A stretch of DNA of 64,000 bases from Hymenoscyphus infarciens (GCA_001414345.1 LLCB01000076.1:1-64000); one strand, 5' to 3'; shown: positions 24,356 through 35,824, counted from the stretch's first letter. The notes: generated from the sequence alone by a model not told the origin. A program made the numbers and translations.

Positions 24356-26794
24356 ATGCGTTTCGGGAAAAAGTTACGGAATTCGGCCTACCCACCATGG
24401 AAAGATCAATACATAGACTATGCGAAGCTGAAGAGCATGCTGAGGGAGGACGAGGACGATCCAACCTGGACAGAGCGCGACGAGAACGAGTTCTGCGATG
24501 AAATGCTGAATGTGCAATTGGAAAAGGTGGCTGCCTTTCAAGCGTCAACCTTCAAGGCACTGGAAGATCGAGCGACGAAGGCAGGAGAGAAACTCAGAGA
24601 TCTTGCACCGGAAGAAGGGACTCCCAAGGGAGACATAACCGCAAGCAGATTCAAGGCGATCGAGGACGACTTGGACAAAATTACGAACGAGACGAAAGAG
24701 TTGAAGAAGTACAGCAATATAAATTATACTGGGTTTCTGAAGATTGTCAAGAAACATGATCGTAAGCGGGGAAATCATTACAAGATCAGACCTATGGTTC
24801 AACTTCGATTGTCGAATCGCCCTTTCAATTCGGAGAGCAGCTATGCACCTCTGCTTAACAAGCTGTCTATGATGTTCTACGTTGTCCGACAACAATTGGA
24901 CGAGAGTCCTGCTGAGCCCCTAGAAACTGACGAGGCTTTGACACAGACTCAAAATGGAGACAAATATGTTGCATACAAATGTGGGAATCTCTGGTATTTA
25001 TCGTTGTATTTTGACTGACCGTAATTCTAGTTTGGGTGCACATGGACAATCTCCTGGAAGTGAGAACCTTTATCCTCCGCCGACTTCCTGTCCTTGTCTA
25101 CAGCGAACAATCCTCCAAAGGCGTCGATGCCCAAGGAGACCCCACACTCAATTCCCTATATTTCGATAACCCGGATTTCACTTTATACAACCAAAAGGTT
25201 GATCGGCAAGTTGACGCATCATCAATTCGCATAAGATGGGCTGGGCAGTTGAGTTCTGGTCCGGAATTGGTGATCGAGCAGAAAATCCTACACCAGAATG
25301 GCAGCAGTGAGGAGAGACGCTTCCCAATCAAGGAGAAGTACATTCAGGCATTCATCAAGGGCGAATACAAAATGGAAAAGAGTATCCAGAAGATGGAACG
25401 ACAAGGCCACCCCGCAGCCAAGATTGAGGAGTTCAAAAACACTGTAGAAAGCCTTCAAAAGTTCATTCTGGAAAATGATCTTCAACCAGTTCTACGAGCA
25501 AATTACACCCGAACTGCTTTCCAGAAGCCACAGGATGACAAGGTTAGGATATCCGTCGATACCAATCTTGCTTTTATCCGAGAAGACTCTATAGATTCCG
25601 ACCGACCATGCAGACGTCCTGAAAACTGGCACCGACTCGATATCGATAATAGTGCGATGGAATATCCATTCCCTAATATCAACCAGGGCGAACTCTCCCG
25701 GTTTCCATATGCCATTCTCGAAATCAAGGTCAAAGAGGACGGTGTCAAAAAGCATCCACAATGGATCGAGGATCTTATTTCTTCTCATCTCGTCCACAAG
25801 GCACCTCGGTTCTCCAAATTCGTTCATGGTGTAGCATCATTATTCGAAGACAACGTCAATAACCTCCCCTTCTGGCTCAGTGAAGTCGAGACGGATATCC
25901 GTAAGGATCCCCAGGCCGCCTTCGAGGAAGAAGAGCAGCGAAAGGCACGCAAAGCAGAGGATGAACAAGTCGTTGGCAGCTTCCTGGGTGGAACCTCTCG
26001 ACCGGGCGCTAGTTACAAGGCCGCCGTAAGCTCACCATTAGGAAAATCCTACATGCAAGACCGGATGGCGGCAGAGGAGCGTTCGGAGGTTGCTGGCAGA
26101 CGTTCCGACTTTAGCGGGAAGAAACCCTCGAATGCTGGTGTTGGTGATGACGCAGGTGAGGAATCAAGTTCTCGTGGTGGTGGCTACGGCACTCTCTCTT
26201 CTGTCTTCCCATCCTTCTCGCTTTCACGATATGCTCAGGCGCGGAGAGAGAAGAGCGTTGTCCTCCCTCCTGGCGTCACGAAACCACTTCAACTCATCAA
26301 GGATTCTGGACCATTGAAGGTAGAACCTAAGGTTTGGTTGGCTAATGAACGAACGTATCTTAAATGGCAGCATATCTGTTTCCTCCTTGGGTCGTTTGCT
26401 ATTGTTCTCTCGAATTCGGGGGGTCACGATAAGGTCCGTCTTGCTATGGGGATTACGTATCTTGTTGTTTCGGTTTTTGCGGCGGGGTGGGGGTATTGGA
26501 TGCACCGGACGCGACGGGAGATGATTGTTGCGAGGAGTGGGAAGGACTTTGATAATATGATTGGGCCGATGATTGTTAGTTTTGCGCTGATTGTTGCGTT
26601 GATTTTGAATTTTGTTTTCAAGGTATGGACTTCTTTCCCTTCCCCTCCCCCGGTCTTTTTTTTTTCTTGGTTGGCGTGGGGTGCTAATTTTGGGGTGATA
26701 GTGGCAAGAAGCTATTCATAGGAATCGGGTTGATGCTCCGACCAACTCGACGATGGCGGTTGAGCGTGAGGAGTGGAGAACAGAGTTGATGTGA
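24356..26794 (+). CDS. VTC4: Vacuolar transporter chaperone Vtc4, polyphosphate polymerase
   Basis: Vtc4 is the catalytic subunit of the vacuolar VTC complex: it polymerises the gamma-phosphate of ATP into polyphosphate and feeds it into the vacuole. Exons are 24356-24980, 25031-26622 and 26702-26794, giving 769 residues. Residues 1 to about 150 are an SPX domain (MRFGKKLRNSAYPPWKDQYI; later KKYSNINYTGFLKIVKKHD) that senses inositol pyrophosphates. Residues of about 205-480 form the tunnel-shaped polymerase, with basic and acidic strands such as SSIRIRWAGQL, VIEQKILHQ and YAILEIKVKEDG. A variable linker follows. The C-terminus is a Vtc1-like (DUF202) three-helix membrane domain at about 655-745. 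It is longer than the yeast protein (721) because of the linker. A frame open through the last intron exists but loses the conserved ending. Confidence 0.95.
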
Positions 26795-28486
26795 ATATTG
26801 TGCGGGCATGGTGGTGGATTGTAAAGGGAGCCTTGTATAAAAGGATTGAACAATCAATCTGGTGGGCTGAAGCATGGGATCGGAGGTATAAAATTAGATG
26901 GGAGGGGTTGTATATGAGAGAATGGGATCACATCTGTGCCCCGACGGGCTTGCTCGACGTTTTTTATTTTTCTTTGAGGGGGGACTGCGATGGGTGGACT
27001 GTGGTGTATATTAATGTGCCCCGTTCGAATGGAAGAATTGTTCATATCGAAGGGGCTTGAAAGATGATCAATGGGTCCTTTGAAATAAGTTTTGGAGATC
27101 TGCTGATGGACTGTGGAATGAATGTCTAGTGTTGGCTATGCTAGCTAAATAGGTGGTATGTATAGTCAAGTTTACTCGGGAAGAAACGTGCGGTATCGAG
27201 AAGCATAATTCAAGTGTTAAGTACAGAATGTTGGGGAGCAGTGAAGTTTGGGAAGTAGAAGTAGAAGTAGAAGTAGAAATTGGACACGGGGGGTCTTAAG
27301 GTGAAAGTGGCCGCGTGCGACATGGTTTGACTGGAAAGGTATCTCAAGATATTTTTTGGCCTTTTTTCTTCTTCTTGATTCTGAGGGTTGTGACTGACTA
27401 GTGATTTTTATTAGTAAAAAAATAAAAATAAATAAAAATAAAAAATAAGTGGAATTAGAATTGGAAGTAGAATTGAAATTGGAATTGGTCGGGTTTACTT
27501 ACTTATTTGACTTATTTATAGCTTACTCATTCATATACAAGTTAAGAGTTACGGGGTTGCTGGAGCTTTGAGGAAGTTGATGTTTTTTTTAGGTAAGGTG
27601 TCGAGTTGTGGGTAAGCTGTTGTTGTGGGTAAGCTATCTTTCTTTGGAGTAAGCCGCCAAGAAACTTGTACCTCTGAACTAGAGGTTTCACTGTACTATA
27701 CTTGATTTGAAGTGCGAGGAATGGTTTTTACTGGTATGAATGTGACAAGAGTAGCTTAGTTAGGTATTGAAACCAGAGCTCGAGGAAAGAAGGCTAAGAA
27801 TATTATCTGACTTTTTTACGAAGAGGTTGCGTAGTTGTATTTGCTAAGGTAGAAAAACGACCCAACGTTAAAAGAATGTATTTTTGACGAGGAAATTTAT
27901 ATGTGGATGTGAGTATTTACTGTCTTGCGTGTTTGGAAGCAGCAACGAGATATTTACAAAGTACTCTCTTGCACCTCGAAAATTTAGAAAATAGGAGGTT
28001 TCCTTTCCTGAAGATGTTTGAGAAGGTACTAGTCGTAGTTTGCACAAAACCCAATTCAGTATTGTTAGCAGAGCGATAATACAAGAGCTTCATGGAAGAA
28101 ATGACCCACGCTACACTTTGCAGAGCACTCCAAGTCTTGCAGAAGGAACTCGAGTAAAACTTGGAATACTGGAAAGTTTGCGGACTATTACTTGGAGAAA
28201 GGTTCGCTGAGAAGTTTCATGGGTGCTGCCATCTACCCCCGGCGATGTTTTTTCGATGACTAGAACTGATATATAAGGAACCGGGGGGAATAAGCCGCGC
28301 CTTCCCACGTCGTGATGCAGCATGCGTCCGGGTTGAGGAGGGAGGGAAGGAGCGACACCTGGACACTCTCCTATCATGACTATACAAGTCGTTCCTTCCA
28401 TCTTGCTGCCTTAACATCCCCGTCAAGTTTTCCCCCTCAACAACTCATTACTCCAGGTCGCTCCTTGCCTTATATCAACACTTTGA
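26795..28486. other. Intergenic, no gene seen
   Basis: Downstream of VTC4 there is a (GAAGTA)n microsatellite at 27252-27278 and an A-rich low-complexity run at 27415-27450. The minus-strand frames near 28100-28420 have no recognisable wording. Confidence 0.45.
27252..27278. repeat. 6-bp microsatellite (GAAGTA)n
   Basis: About four exact units within a purine-rich stretch. Confidence 0.85.
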
Positions 28487-28939
28487 CCTGACCTTGTCGT
28501 CTCGTTACTTGATCACGACTCAAAGGCGGAAAAGCCGAAGCTCGGCTGGCGGATTTGTGCAATCTCAGTGGATTTCGCGCAGAAAAACTCATTTTCAAAT
28601 TACGCGATAATGCTTGTTGGTGTACCAATAGCTTGGGTTTTCAATAGAATTCGCCAGAGTTTCGTTTCTCGACGAGATCACATTTTAAGGGCCATGTTTA
28701 AACTCCTTGCGGAAAATTGGTTCCCGATTTCAATTGGTGACTTCATCACTTCAGGCTAGCTGTTCATACTTGCCCTTGTTTTAATGTGTGTTAAGTTGAG
28801 TGGTACTGAGCTTAAGAATGAGTGGGGATTTGAACAGCTTCTTCCTTCCTGTATACTGTTATTGCTACTTTTCTTGCTTATGGAATTTTATGCTCGTGAG
28901 TTTTGCTTAACATTTAAAATCGCTATTGATTATGACTAA
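28487..28939 (+). pseudogene. Remnant of a membrane-protein gene, internal stop
   Basis: One frame stays open from 28487 to a TAG at 28757-28759, then continues to a TAA at 28937. The translation reads like a real membrane protein: KLGWRICAIS, then YAIMLVGVPIAWVFNRIRQ, FKLLAENWFPISIGDF, and after the stop LALVLMCVKLSG, NEWGFEQLLP and a hydrophobic helix ILLLLLFLLMEFYA. The last part resembles the C-terminal helix of large uncharacterised fungal multi-pass proteins. No start codon, upstream exons or splice sites complete it. The single TAG would fit a RIP change of CAG. I cannot name the family. A sequencing error at the stop, making this a last exon, is the main alternative. Confidence 0.45.
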
Positions 28940-29646
28940 GAGCTCTTGTAGAATCGAAACATGAGTTGGAGAGCTCCATGGATGGGGGGGAACCAGGAAG
29001 GTTATGGTCGTAGGAGCTTTACCAATGGAACAGATTAAAGTAATGATATAGCTGTACAAACATGAATCAACCTCACTCTTTACATTGCCCCTCATTCGTT
29101 TCAGGGCAAGACCACGGACCATCTACAAACTACTCAAGGATCAATCAGCCAGCCGCATCACTACCAATATTAACCGGGCGTCGAGTTCTACTGGAAACTA
29201 TGAGAGCTCAGCGTACCATTTCCAGCTGGTAAATCGAAGTTCAATATAACTTGTTCAGAGAAGGGGCGTGGTTGCTCATGAAAAAGGCCCTTTCGCACTG
29301 CACTATTTGTATTTGAAATGCTAAGATTATTTTTTGCTCCCCAGCAATTTGCCCGTGTAAAATAAGCGAGCCCCTTTCCATGTTTCCCATATAATTCAAA
29401 GTTCATATTACACTACAAAAATAATGAGAACTCCTTCCTATTCACAAACGTTTCCAAGGAACATTTGCGTGTAATGTTCTCAAAGTTTAAAGACAGAAGT
29501 ATATTTCCAGGATAAAATTTTTAATGTGCAACTTAAATCAAGGAATTTTTCAGTGGTGGTATTTCGTGGCATGGTGCGAGATATAAATATGACTACTACC
29601 AGGTCGGACTTCGGTATCTCAGTATCTCGGTCGACGAGGCTCTTGG
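28940..29646. other. Intergenic between two gene remnants
   Basis: No gene is called. A minus-strand frame at 29188-29406 (72 codons) reads plausibly but has no recognised motif and may be more debris of the flanking pseudogenes. Confidence 0.4.
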
Positions 29647-30046
29647 TCAGTTGAACCTACGGTCGACTCCCTTGTAACTGTTGAACCAAAACTGACTTGT
29701 GAGGTCTCTTTGCCAACTCACTCCAATTTGTGTGTTGATGTCTCCAAGAGAAATAAAATCCGGAGCACCTGCTCCTCTCTCACCAGCGGGTGTTTCTTGA
29801 AGTAACGCTCTTTCGGCCCTCAATCTCCGACAAGTAATGTTTCAGGACTTCAAGAGCAACAACTAAAAGACCTGTGATAAGTTGCAGACAGCCGAGACCT
29901 AAAAGGAAGCTGTCCACAATTGGTGTTAAGAACTCTATGGCCCATTTGGCAGCTTGAGGACCGTGAAATCCAAGTTCTTGAATGATAATGGCACCAGAAT
30001 TCTTTCGCCAAAAGGGGATTGGAGTGGCTAGGAATGCTAAAATGTG
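29647..30046 (-). pseudogene. Remnant of a second membrane-protein gene, frameshifted
   Basis: Reading the minus strand from 30046 gives ILAFLATPIPFWRKNSGAI, then IQELGFHGPQAAKWAIEFL and a strong transmembrane stretch LGLGCLQLITGLLVVALEVL. The frame then fails near 29830. One base away, the translation resumes with RRLRAERALLQETPAG and GAPDFISLGDINTQIGVSWQ, down to a stop at 29649-29647. The join needs a one-base shift and there is no room for an intron. The hydrophobic helix followed by a basic, charged tail looks like the C-terminal end of a membrane protein. The family is unknown to me. No upstream exons are recognisable beyond 30046, where the sequence becomes GC-rich and then AT-rich. 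Confidence 0.45.
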
Positions 30047-31753
30047 GGGGCAGGAACGGAAAGGCTGACCGGGCGGGGGCGGAGGTAGTCTCCCGAAGCG
30101 AAATTACTAAAATTACTATAAGAAATTACCTACCCGACCCAGTTTACCTTAACCTCGCCTATCCTCGCTGTCAGTCACGGATAGAACAACAAGGCTATCT
30201 AGAATTAGACAGGAAAGGCTTAATGAAAAACGGAACAGGATATGATAAGGCAGGATAGCCGAAAAAGCGCTGAAAGGCATGGAAAGGAGCATCTAGGAAG
30301 GAAAGGAGTACTAACTAGGCTGGGAAAACCAAAACGCTGGTGGAAATTTTCCCAAATTGTCCAGTACTTGCACATTCTCAAGGTCCCTCTCTCCATCTTC
30401 TAATTCCTATCCCTCACACGGCATGTTTTTGAAACATTTAAGCGAGTTTATTTTTCTGCTGGCTATTCGTAGGTTACCCACGAATAGCCATAAAACGAAA
30501 TCTAGCTATCCGCAGATTATCTGCCAATAGTTAAGAAAAAAACCATTGCCCTTCGGTTTCGGTCCCTTCCATCCACAATTCACTTTCCCAAAGCTCCCCA
30601 ACTTTGGAACCTTCACCATGGCCCCAGTCCTGAAATTTGCATTTCCTCCCCTTTCTATTTCCGGACCTAACTTACCCCACAACCATCACCACCTACTCAT
30701 TAGCATACCAATACCGCCTATAATCTCCAATTATCCTTCTCATTCTATAGGCTTCTCTCAAGAGCTCAGTCTCCAAGAAATAGGTATTGAAAGATAGTCA
30801 AAATTCCGCCATACTCAACCCAACAAAGCACTCCATAAACTAGAAGCTGGCGCTCACTCGCTATGCCCCAAATCAACTTCATCAACCTACTCCTTTTCAC
30901 ATCGAAACCAAGAAGAACGAATATTCTTTTTGTGTCTCCAAAATACACACCGCTGGTTGCGGTTTGGTGCTGTAGAAACTCCAAATCATGTTGGAGCTTC
31001 CAGCTTAGATACCTATCGACACTTCAAAACGTGCACCCAAAAGCTGGGTAAAAATAAGAACACATCACCGGCATCACCCTCGTCTTAGTCTCACCCAACA
31101 TAGCACAAAGAGCTATTTGTGTGCACCTTTTGCAAACTCCGAAGCGATATCAGAGCGATGAAAGGTTTCCACAACCACACATGCCATCAAACCTCCATCA
31201 CTTCATCTCAAACCCCCCTCTCAAAAAGTACATACTGACCAAAACCAAACAATACTCCAAGAGAAAGCAAAAACCACACTCAAACTCGCCCAAATTGGCA
31301 AACTCTCTGCAGAAAGACCCTCCCAAAAAAATTCCACACACAACCACAAGAGTGCTAAGCTACCCTCCCAAAGCTCCTAAAACAAGTACCTCAATTATCC
31401 CAACAGACTAGAACAACAGACTTCTGTTATCCTAAACCACTCAGATAACCAATCCCATTCTCCCAAAAGTTTAGAACAACGAATTTTAAATACCCCAACC
31501 CGTTTGCACAATCAATTCCATTGTCCTAAAATACTACGCTAACGAACCCAATTATCCCAAAAGTCCCGGGTAATCATTTCGTTTGGCCCAAAAGATCTGG
31601 GTTAATCGAACCCAGTTATCCCATATCGCTCGCATAATCAAATTCAATTGTTCAAGGTCATTTGGATAAGTCGCTGTTATTGATTCTAGTCTATGGATCT
31701 CTCGCTAATTAAAACTTCCTGTCATCCCAGTCGTTTCCAACCTAGCCACCACA
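30047..31753. other. Intergenic with a degenerate tandem array at its right end
   Basis: No gene is seen. 30047-31300 has short frames without conserved wording. The right part is a C- and A-rich array described separately, which reaches nearly to the 3' end of the SET-domain gene. Confidence 0.45.
31366..31690. repeat. Degenerate tandem array, period 31-32 nt
   Basis: A core like CAATTATCCCAAAAG recurs with its TCCC position at 31398, 31430, 31461, 31492, 31524, 31555, 31586, 31619, 31651 and about 31680, so the steps are 32, 31, 31, 32, 31, 31, 33, 32 and about 29. The other half of each unit tends to end in AACAA, AATCAA or AACGAA. Units are about 60-70 percent alike, so the period is clear but the sequence has drifted. 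Weaker units may extend left to about 31287. The array does not code. Confidence 0.7.
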
Positions 31754-33581
31754 TCACAGCTTATCAGGCCGAGCCATTCGGCGACTGGGAACCGCGCCAC
31801 TTAGCGCTACAGCAGCATCGGGAGTAGCATTACCACCACCGGATTGCAGAGGTATAACCTGCCTCCGAGCACCATGTCTATTGCCGAACTCTGAGAACCA
31901 TCTTTTGATCCCGCTGAAGAGCCCACAGCCACAGCAAGAATCATTATTCGGGGGGTTTGACAGGTTGGCTTGTTGAAAATCTGGTTGAGGATCTGGTTGA
32001 GGATCTGGTTGAGGATTTGGTGGAGGATTTGGTGGAGGATTTGGTTGAGGATCTGGTTGAGGATTTGGTTGAGGATTTAGTGACTGAGTTTGTGCTGGGT
32101 TTTGTGCTGGATTTGCTTGCTGATTTGCAGGAGGAGCGGGAGCATGAGAAGCATGGGGTCGAGGATGACCATTGTGCCGAGGAGCCAAGTTCTTCTGAGC
32201 ATCATCTTCACTGCTTGGAGATGCATCCACCACCGAAGAATGACTGGATTGACCCTGGGGTGTACACGTGTGGCATTTTTGGGCACACCGAATCGAATAA
32301 GCGGCTCTCATGTATGCCTCTTTTCGTGGGTCGTCCATGCCCGCATAGCTGACACAAATTTCTTCTTTCTTCTTGATTTTTCGAATCGACTGCAAAGACA
32401 CGCTTTGATCTTCTGCATTGTAGGCGAGTACTGCGTTTGGTTGACAAGAATGCCTCACGTTACTGATCACGTGATAGTATCGTCGTATCGTGTGGCCACT
32501 GGACTCATGAGTATAGTGATTTGTTTCTGTCATCACTCGCTGACCGCCTGTTCCTGGGTGTAGGGCCTTGAGGTATTTCCGGGCCTCGTCTGGCACAACT
32601 TGGAATGTAGCACCGATTTGGTCCAACCGCGAATTCCTGTCTCCGAAGTTGTTCAGAGCAGGCGATTCATGAAGTACGAGAAGGCAACGCTCTTGAATAA
32701 TGAGAGAATCCTTGGGTATGTTCGTCCTTGCCAACAGTGCGTACGAGGGTGCGGTTTGATAATACTTGCCTGAAGAAGATATTAACCCCGACATTTGGAA
32801 CAGTGGACTCCAATTCTCCCAAATGATTTCAAACAATGTGATGGTAAAGGAAGGGAGGACCACTCACTATCAAGAATGGGTGCCAAATTTAGCTCTACAT
32901 CAGGCTCATCAACAACTAGTACCTGAACAAGCCTATCATCAAGTTCGGCGGTGCCATCTACACCCATGGTGCCAGTGGCGCCGTCTACCCCATAATGGTG
33001 TGGGACGATACGTGGATCATTGTATGGCCTGATGAACATGACAGGAGGACCATTATCATTATGCTTCCAGGAATATGGGTCTATAAGACGGGTATTGCCT
33101 TGAGGCTTAGGAGAGGACTCGGGAGGTGAGTGGCTGTTGGATCGATCGGGAACCTTTCCCTTAGATCCGCCGGACTGACTGGAATTGACACAATTCGCAA
33201 TGAAAGCATCTTTTCCTGGACGGATAGGGGTGGAAATCTGTTCTAAAAGAAGATGTTAGCGCTTGAAAACTGGTCGATAATTCGCGCCTTACCAGCAGGT
33301 ACGGAGTATTGGGAGCCTGTGTTTGGACCTCTTCGATCTCCTGGAGTGGTGGGATATCGAGTGGTGTTCTCTGAATTGGCAGACACATTAGGGTCTGTGA
33401 GACGAAACAAGTTAATTGGCAACTGTGGGTAGTCATTGTATTGAACCTCATTAGGCCTCATTTGTGCATCGACAACCTTGGCTTGAAGCGCGGCACTGGG
33501 ATCTCGGTTCTGGAGGGCAATTTCTATCACTTCCTCTGGATTGGAAGCTTCGCTGACTTGTCTTGGAGTGCGGGGACCCAT
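31754..33581 (-). CDS. SET-domain protein, probable protein methyltransferase
   Basis: Predicted exons are 33581-33293, 33242-32868 and 32769-31754, giving 559 residues. The joins use GTAAGG...TTAG and GTGAGT...TCAG. The first 220 residues are polar and not recognised. The SET domain covers about residues 225-390: YALLARTNIPKDSLIIQER, the catalytic pseudoknot motif RHSCQPNAVLAYN at about 327 (most family members have NHSC), then EEICVSYAGM. A short Cys cluster follows (RCAQKCHTC), like a post-SET zinc site. Next comes a Pro/Gln/Asn repeat of four-residue units (NPQP, DPQP, NPPP) encoded by a 12-bp minisatellite at about 31981-32090, then a Cys-rich patch (SCCGCGLF). The substrate is unknown. 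The fungal SMYD/SET5-like group is my best guess. The Arg-for-Asn change in the motif may affect activity. Confidence 0.75.
31981..32090. repeat. 12-bp coding minisatellite inside the SET gene
   Basis: On the plus strand the unit is GAGGATCTGGTT, with GAGGATTTGGTG variants, repeated about nine times. On the coding strand it gives alternating four-residue NPQP/DPQP/NPPP units. The near-identity of the units suggests recent slippage and probable length variation between strains. Confidence 0.85.
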
Positions 33582-34792
33582 GATCCGATTGTTGTACTGG
33601 TATGGATGCAAGCGAGGGTGGAAATAATGAATGATGCAAGTTGATATTGTATTGTATGAGCAAGGAAAGAATTGTATGTTGATGAAATGATGTGTTGTGT
33701 TGAAGAGAAAAGGAAGAGAGGGACGGGAAGAAAACAAGTTGGGTTGGGTGTGCTCCCGCAACTCGAAGGGAAGGAACGACCATGGCTTTGATCAGAACAC
33801 CCGATGGCAGGACCAATCCTCTCATTACCCCAAAGAGTCTCTGACAACGAGAACCATTTCGAACAATTATTTCCATTCTCCCGACCCGTCTTAAACAATT
33901 TTCTCAATTGTCCCAAAACCTTTCGAGTAAGTAGAAAGTCAAATCTCACTATCCTCCCAAACGCCCTCAAACAAACTTAGCATTATCCCAGACTCCCCAG
34001 AGAAACAAGAAGTCACAAACCTCATCGGACCCCATTTAGGCTTGTATATTAGAAAGACATAGTGGGGGGTAAGGTAGGAGGCATACCGAAAAGCAGTTGG
34101 CGAATTTCGTTGTAGTAGTGTTCGTGGAACGCAACCCGGAACATACCTATGATCTGAGAATTTCTGGATGAGCCGGAAGTGAGTACCTTTCTCAGTATTC
34201 TCCCAACACTTCTGAGAGAATGGAGAAATCATAAATTCAATTATTCTTTATAATAATTGAACTGATATTCCGAGTCTTGTTGAACAATTTGGGAGTGAGA
34301 TTCAAGGCAGGTAGAGTCAGTAGAGCCAAGGCAGGTACTTTCCCTACTCTTGCGCTTCTGGCATCCCTCACCTGTTGCTCCTTTGAAATACGTCCCTATA
34401 GTCTTTGCAGTTAACTGAATTTCAAGTGAAAGACTGAGAGAAGTGACCGAAATTATTATAACAATTTATAAAAGAATCGTACCTATTTCCTAGAGCGGGC
34501 TTCTTGGACCTTTTAGCTTCGATAAAACACATTTGGGGGAAATGAATTGACTCAGAGTACTCGTAACAATCAAAGAAATATATACAACAACAGCTCGAGT
34601 ACTTCAGGCCAAAGAAATGAGACCCCATTGCCGTCCCTTCACTATGCACCGCCAGCTCCTTGCAAAGCGCTTGTGGGCATTTTGCAATGCGGTTCACAAC
34701 TCCGCCATTTGTGCAAACCTTTTTGGTGTATAGCAAGACGGAGAGGACTTCATAGGAAGTTGGTATGTACGGGTATTATGTGTTGTTCGATC
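33582..34792. other. Intergenic: SET gene upstream region and NUXM-like 3' side
   Basis: Both neighbours are on the minus strand. Copies of the same TCCCAAAA-type motif seen in the array at 31.4-31.7 kb occur at about 33827, 33879, 33911, 33953 and 33986, with less regular spacing. No gene is seen. Confidence 0.5.
33820..33995. repeat. Second, looser cluster of the TCCCAAAA-type motif
   Basis: CATTACCCCAAAG, CATTCTCCCGAC, CAATTGTCCCAAAAC, ATCCTCCCAAAC and CATTATCCCAGAC occur within 170 bp, upstream of the SET gene start. They match the units of the array downstream of the same gene. Confidence 0.5.
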
Positions 34793-35625
34793 TCATTGTT
34801 TATCCGCCATTGCCTTTACTTTCCGCGATTCCTCGTCCGCATTCAACTTGTTATAATGAGCAACCACAACATCCATATTTCGAGGGCCCTGTCCAGCAAC
34901 CACATTGTGCGGCGAACCCGTATTGAAGATCCTATGTTCGGTCAGCATAGAGCTTCACAGGTTCATACCAAGAAACCTACTCTGGAAACCTCAAATCCAC
35001 ATGGGTCGTTCCTTTCTGACTGTGGAACAAGTTTCGGTTGAAAGCGGCTTGTTCGACGGCGGCTGTATGTAATGTATTTCGTGCCATCCATTTCTCCTTG
35101 TAGTGTGAATATGAATATCCATCGATGACCTTGGAAAAGCCTGCCATGTTTCCGTCCTTGTCGGGTCTGGACGCGGCGTATGCTGCGAGTGAGATTGGGA
35201 CGGCAGCGAGAACAACGAAGAAGCCAGTCTGCGAAAATGATCAGTTGTAGCAAAACAAAAGAGAGGGGGTGACTGACTCCTAGAGATTCCGGAGTGGGCT
35301 CTGCGTGGTGGTGCCCATGATCCTCATGGCCATGTCCCTCATGACCATGTTCGCTACCCTTGGCTTTGACTCGTTGAAGTATCTCTTCCTTTTGACTCTC
35401 CCATATTCTCTCATAGTCTGTACGAAGGACGCCAAATTCCTTCTCCTGTGCTACTGGATCGTCTATGGCCCGAATGCGCTTCAGTTCATCCTGGTACTTC
35501 AGTGCCGTTTGCTTGATTTCTTCGGTGGGAGGAGTTGGTGGTGATGAGTATTGGCGTGTAGCTTGGGCAGCAGCTAGAGGAAGGCGTCCAGAGGCCCGAA
35601 TTGCCTTTTGCCGGAGTGCAAGCAT
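34793..35625 (-). CDS. Mitochondrial complex I accessory subunit, NUXM/17.8-kDa type
   Basis: This protein should be a membrane-arm accessory subunit of NADH:ubiquinone oxidoreductase in the inner mitochondrial membrane. Exons are 35625-35278, 35228-34981 and 34931-34793, giving 244 residues. The N-terminus (MLALRQKAIRASGRLPLAAA) is a basic, amphipathic presequence. A charged stretch and a His/Gly-rich segment (about residues 92-112) follow. One membrane helix is at about 117-136 (GFFVVLAAVPISLAAYAAS). The C-terminal domain has ERNTLHT/ARNTLHTAAVEQAAFNRN-like wording, HVDLRFPE and SPHNVVAGQG, then VVAHYNKLNADEESRKV. The last intron is certified by RFPE joining to IFNTGSPHN. The first intron uses a GTCAGT donor, which is less usual. 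An upstream in-frame ATG at 35721 would add 32 residues, but it precedes the better presequence. The family name comes from remembered fungal homologues. Confidence 0.7.
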
Positions 35626-35824
35626 GGTGTTGTTGTTCAATTGACGGAACAAAGCTTCAATTGCATTGCGACGGATGAGGTTGAGCTTCCCGCCAGCCAG
35701 ATTGATGGCGTTAGTCAGCATTTCCTTTGCCCACCAAACCCCCTGTTCTTAGCGCCTCAGACACAAGGCTACCACTATCCGGGCGGAGCCTCCTCTTGGG
35801 GTGAGAGGAGACCTGGAAGCATCA

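Noticed and set aside
31366..31690. Possible CRISPR-like array because of the 31-32 nt period.
   Set aside because: The units are not identical, there are no unique spacers between exact repeats, and the genome is clearly eukaryotic.
31957..32352. Plus-strand frame with a perfect Glu-Asp-Leu-Val repeat.
   Set aside because: It is the antisense shadow of the Pro/Gln/Asn minisatellite in the SET gene, whose splice sites and domain are on the minus strand.
35626..35721. Upstream in-frame ATG extending the NUXM-like protein by 32 residues.
   Set aside because: The extension precedes a better mitochondrial presequence and would leave little leader in a 242-bp shared promoter. It is kept only as an alternative.
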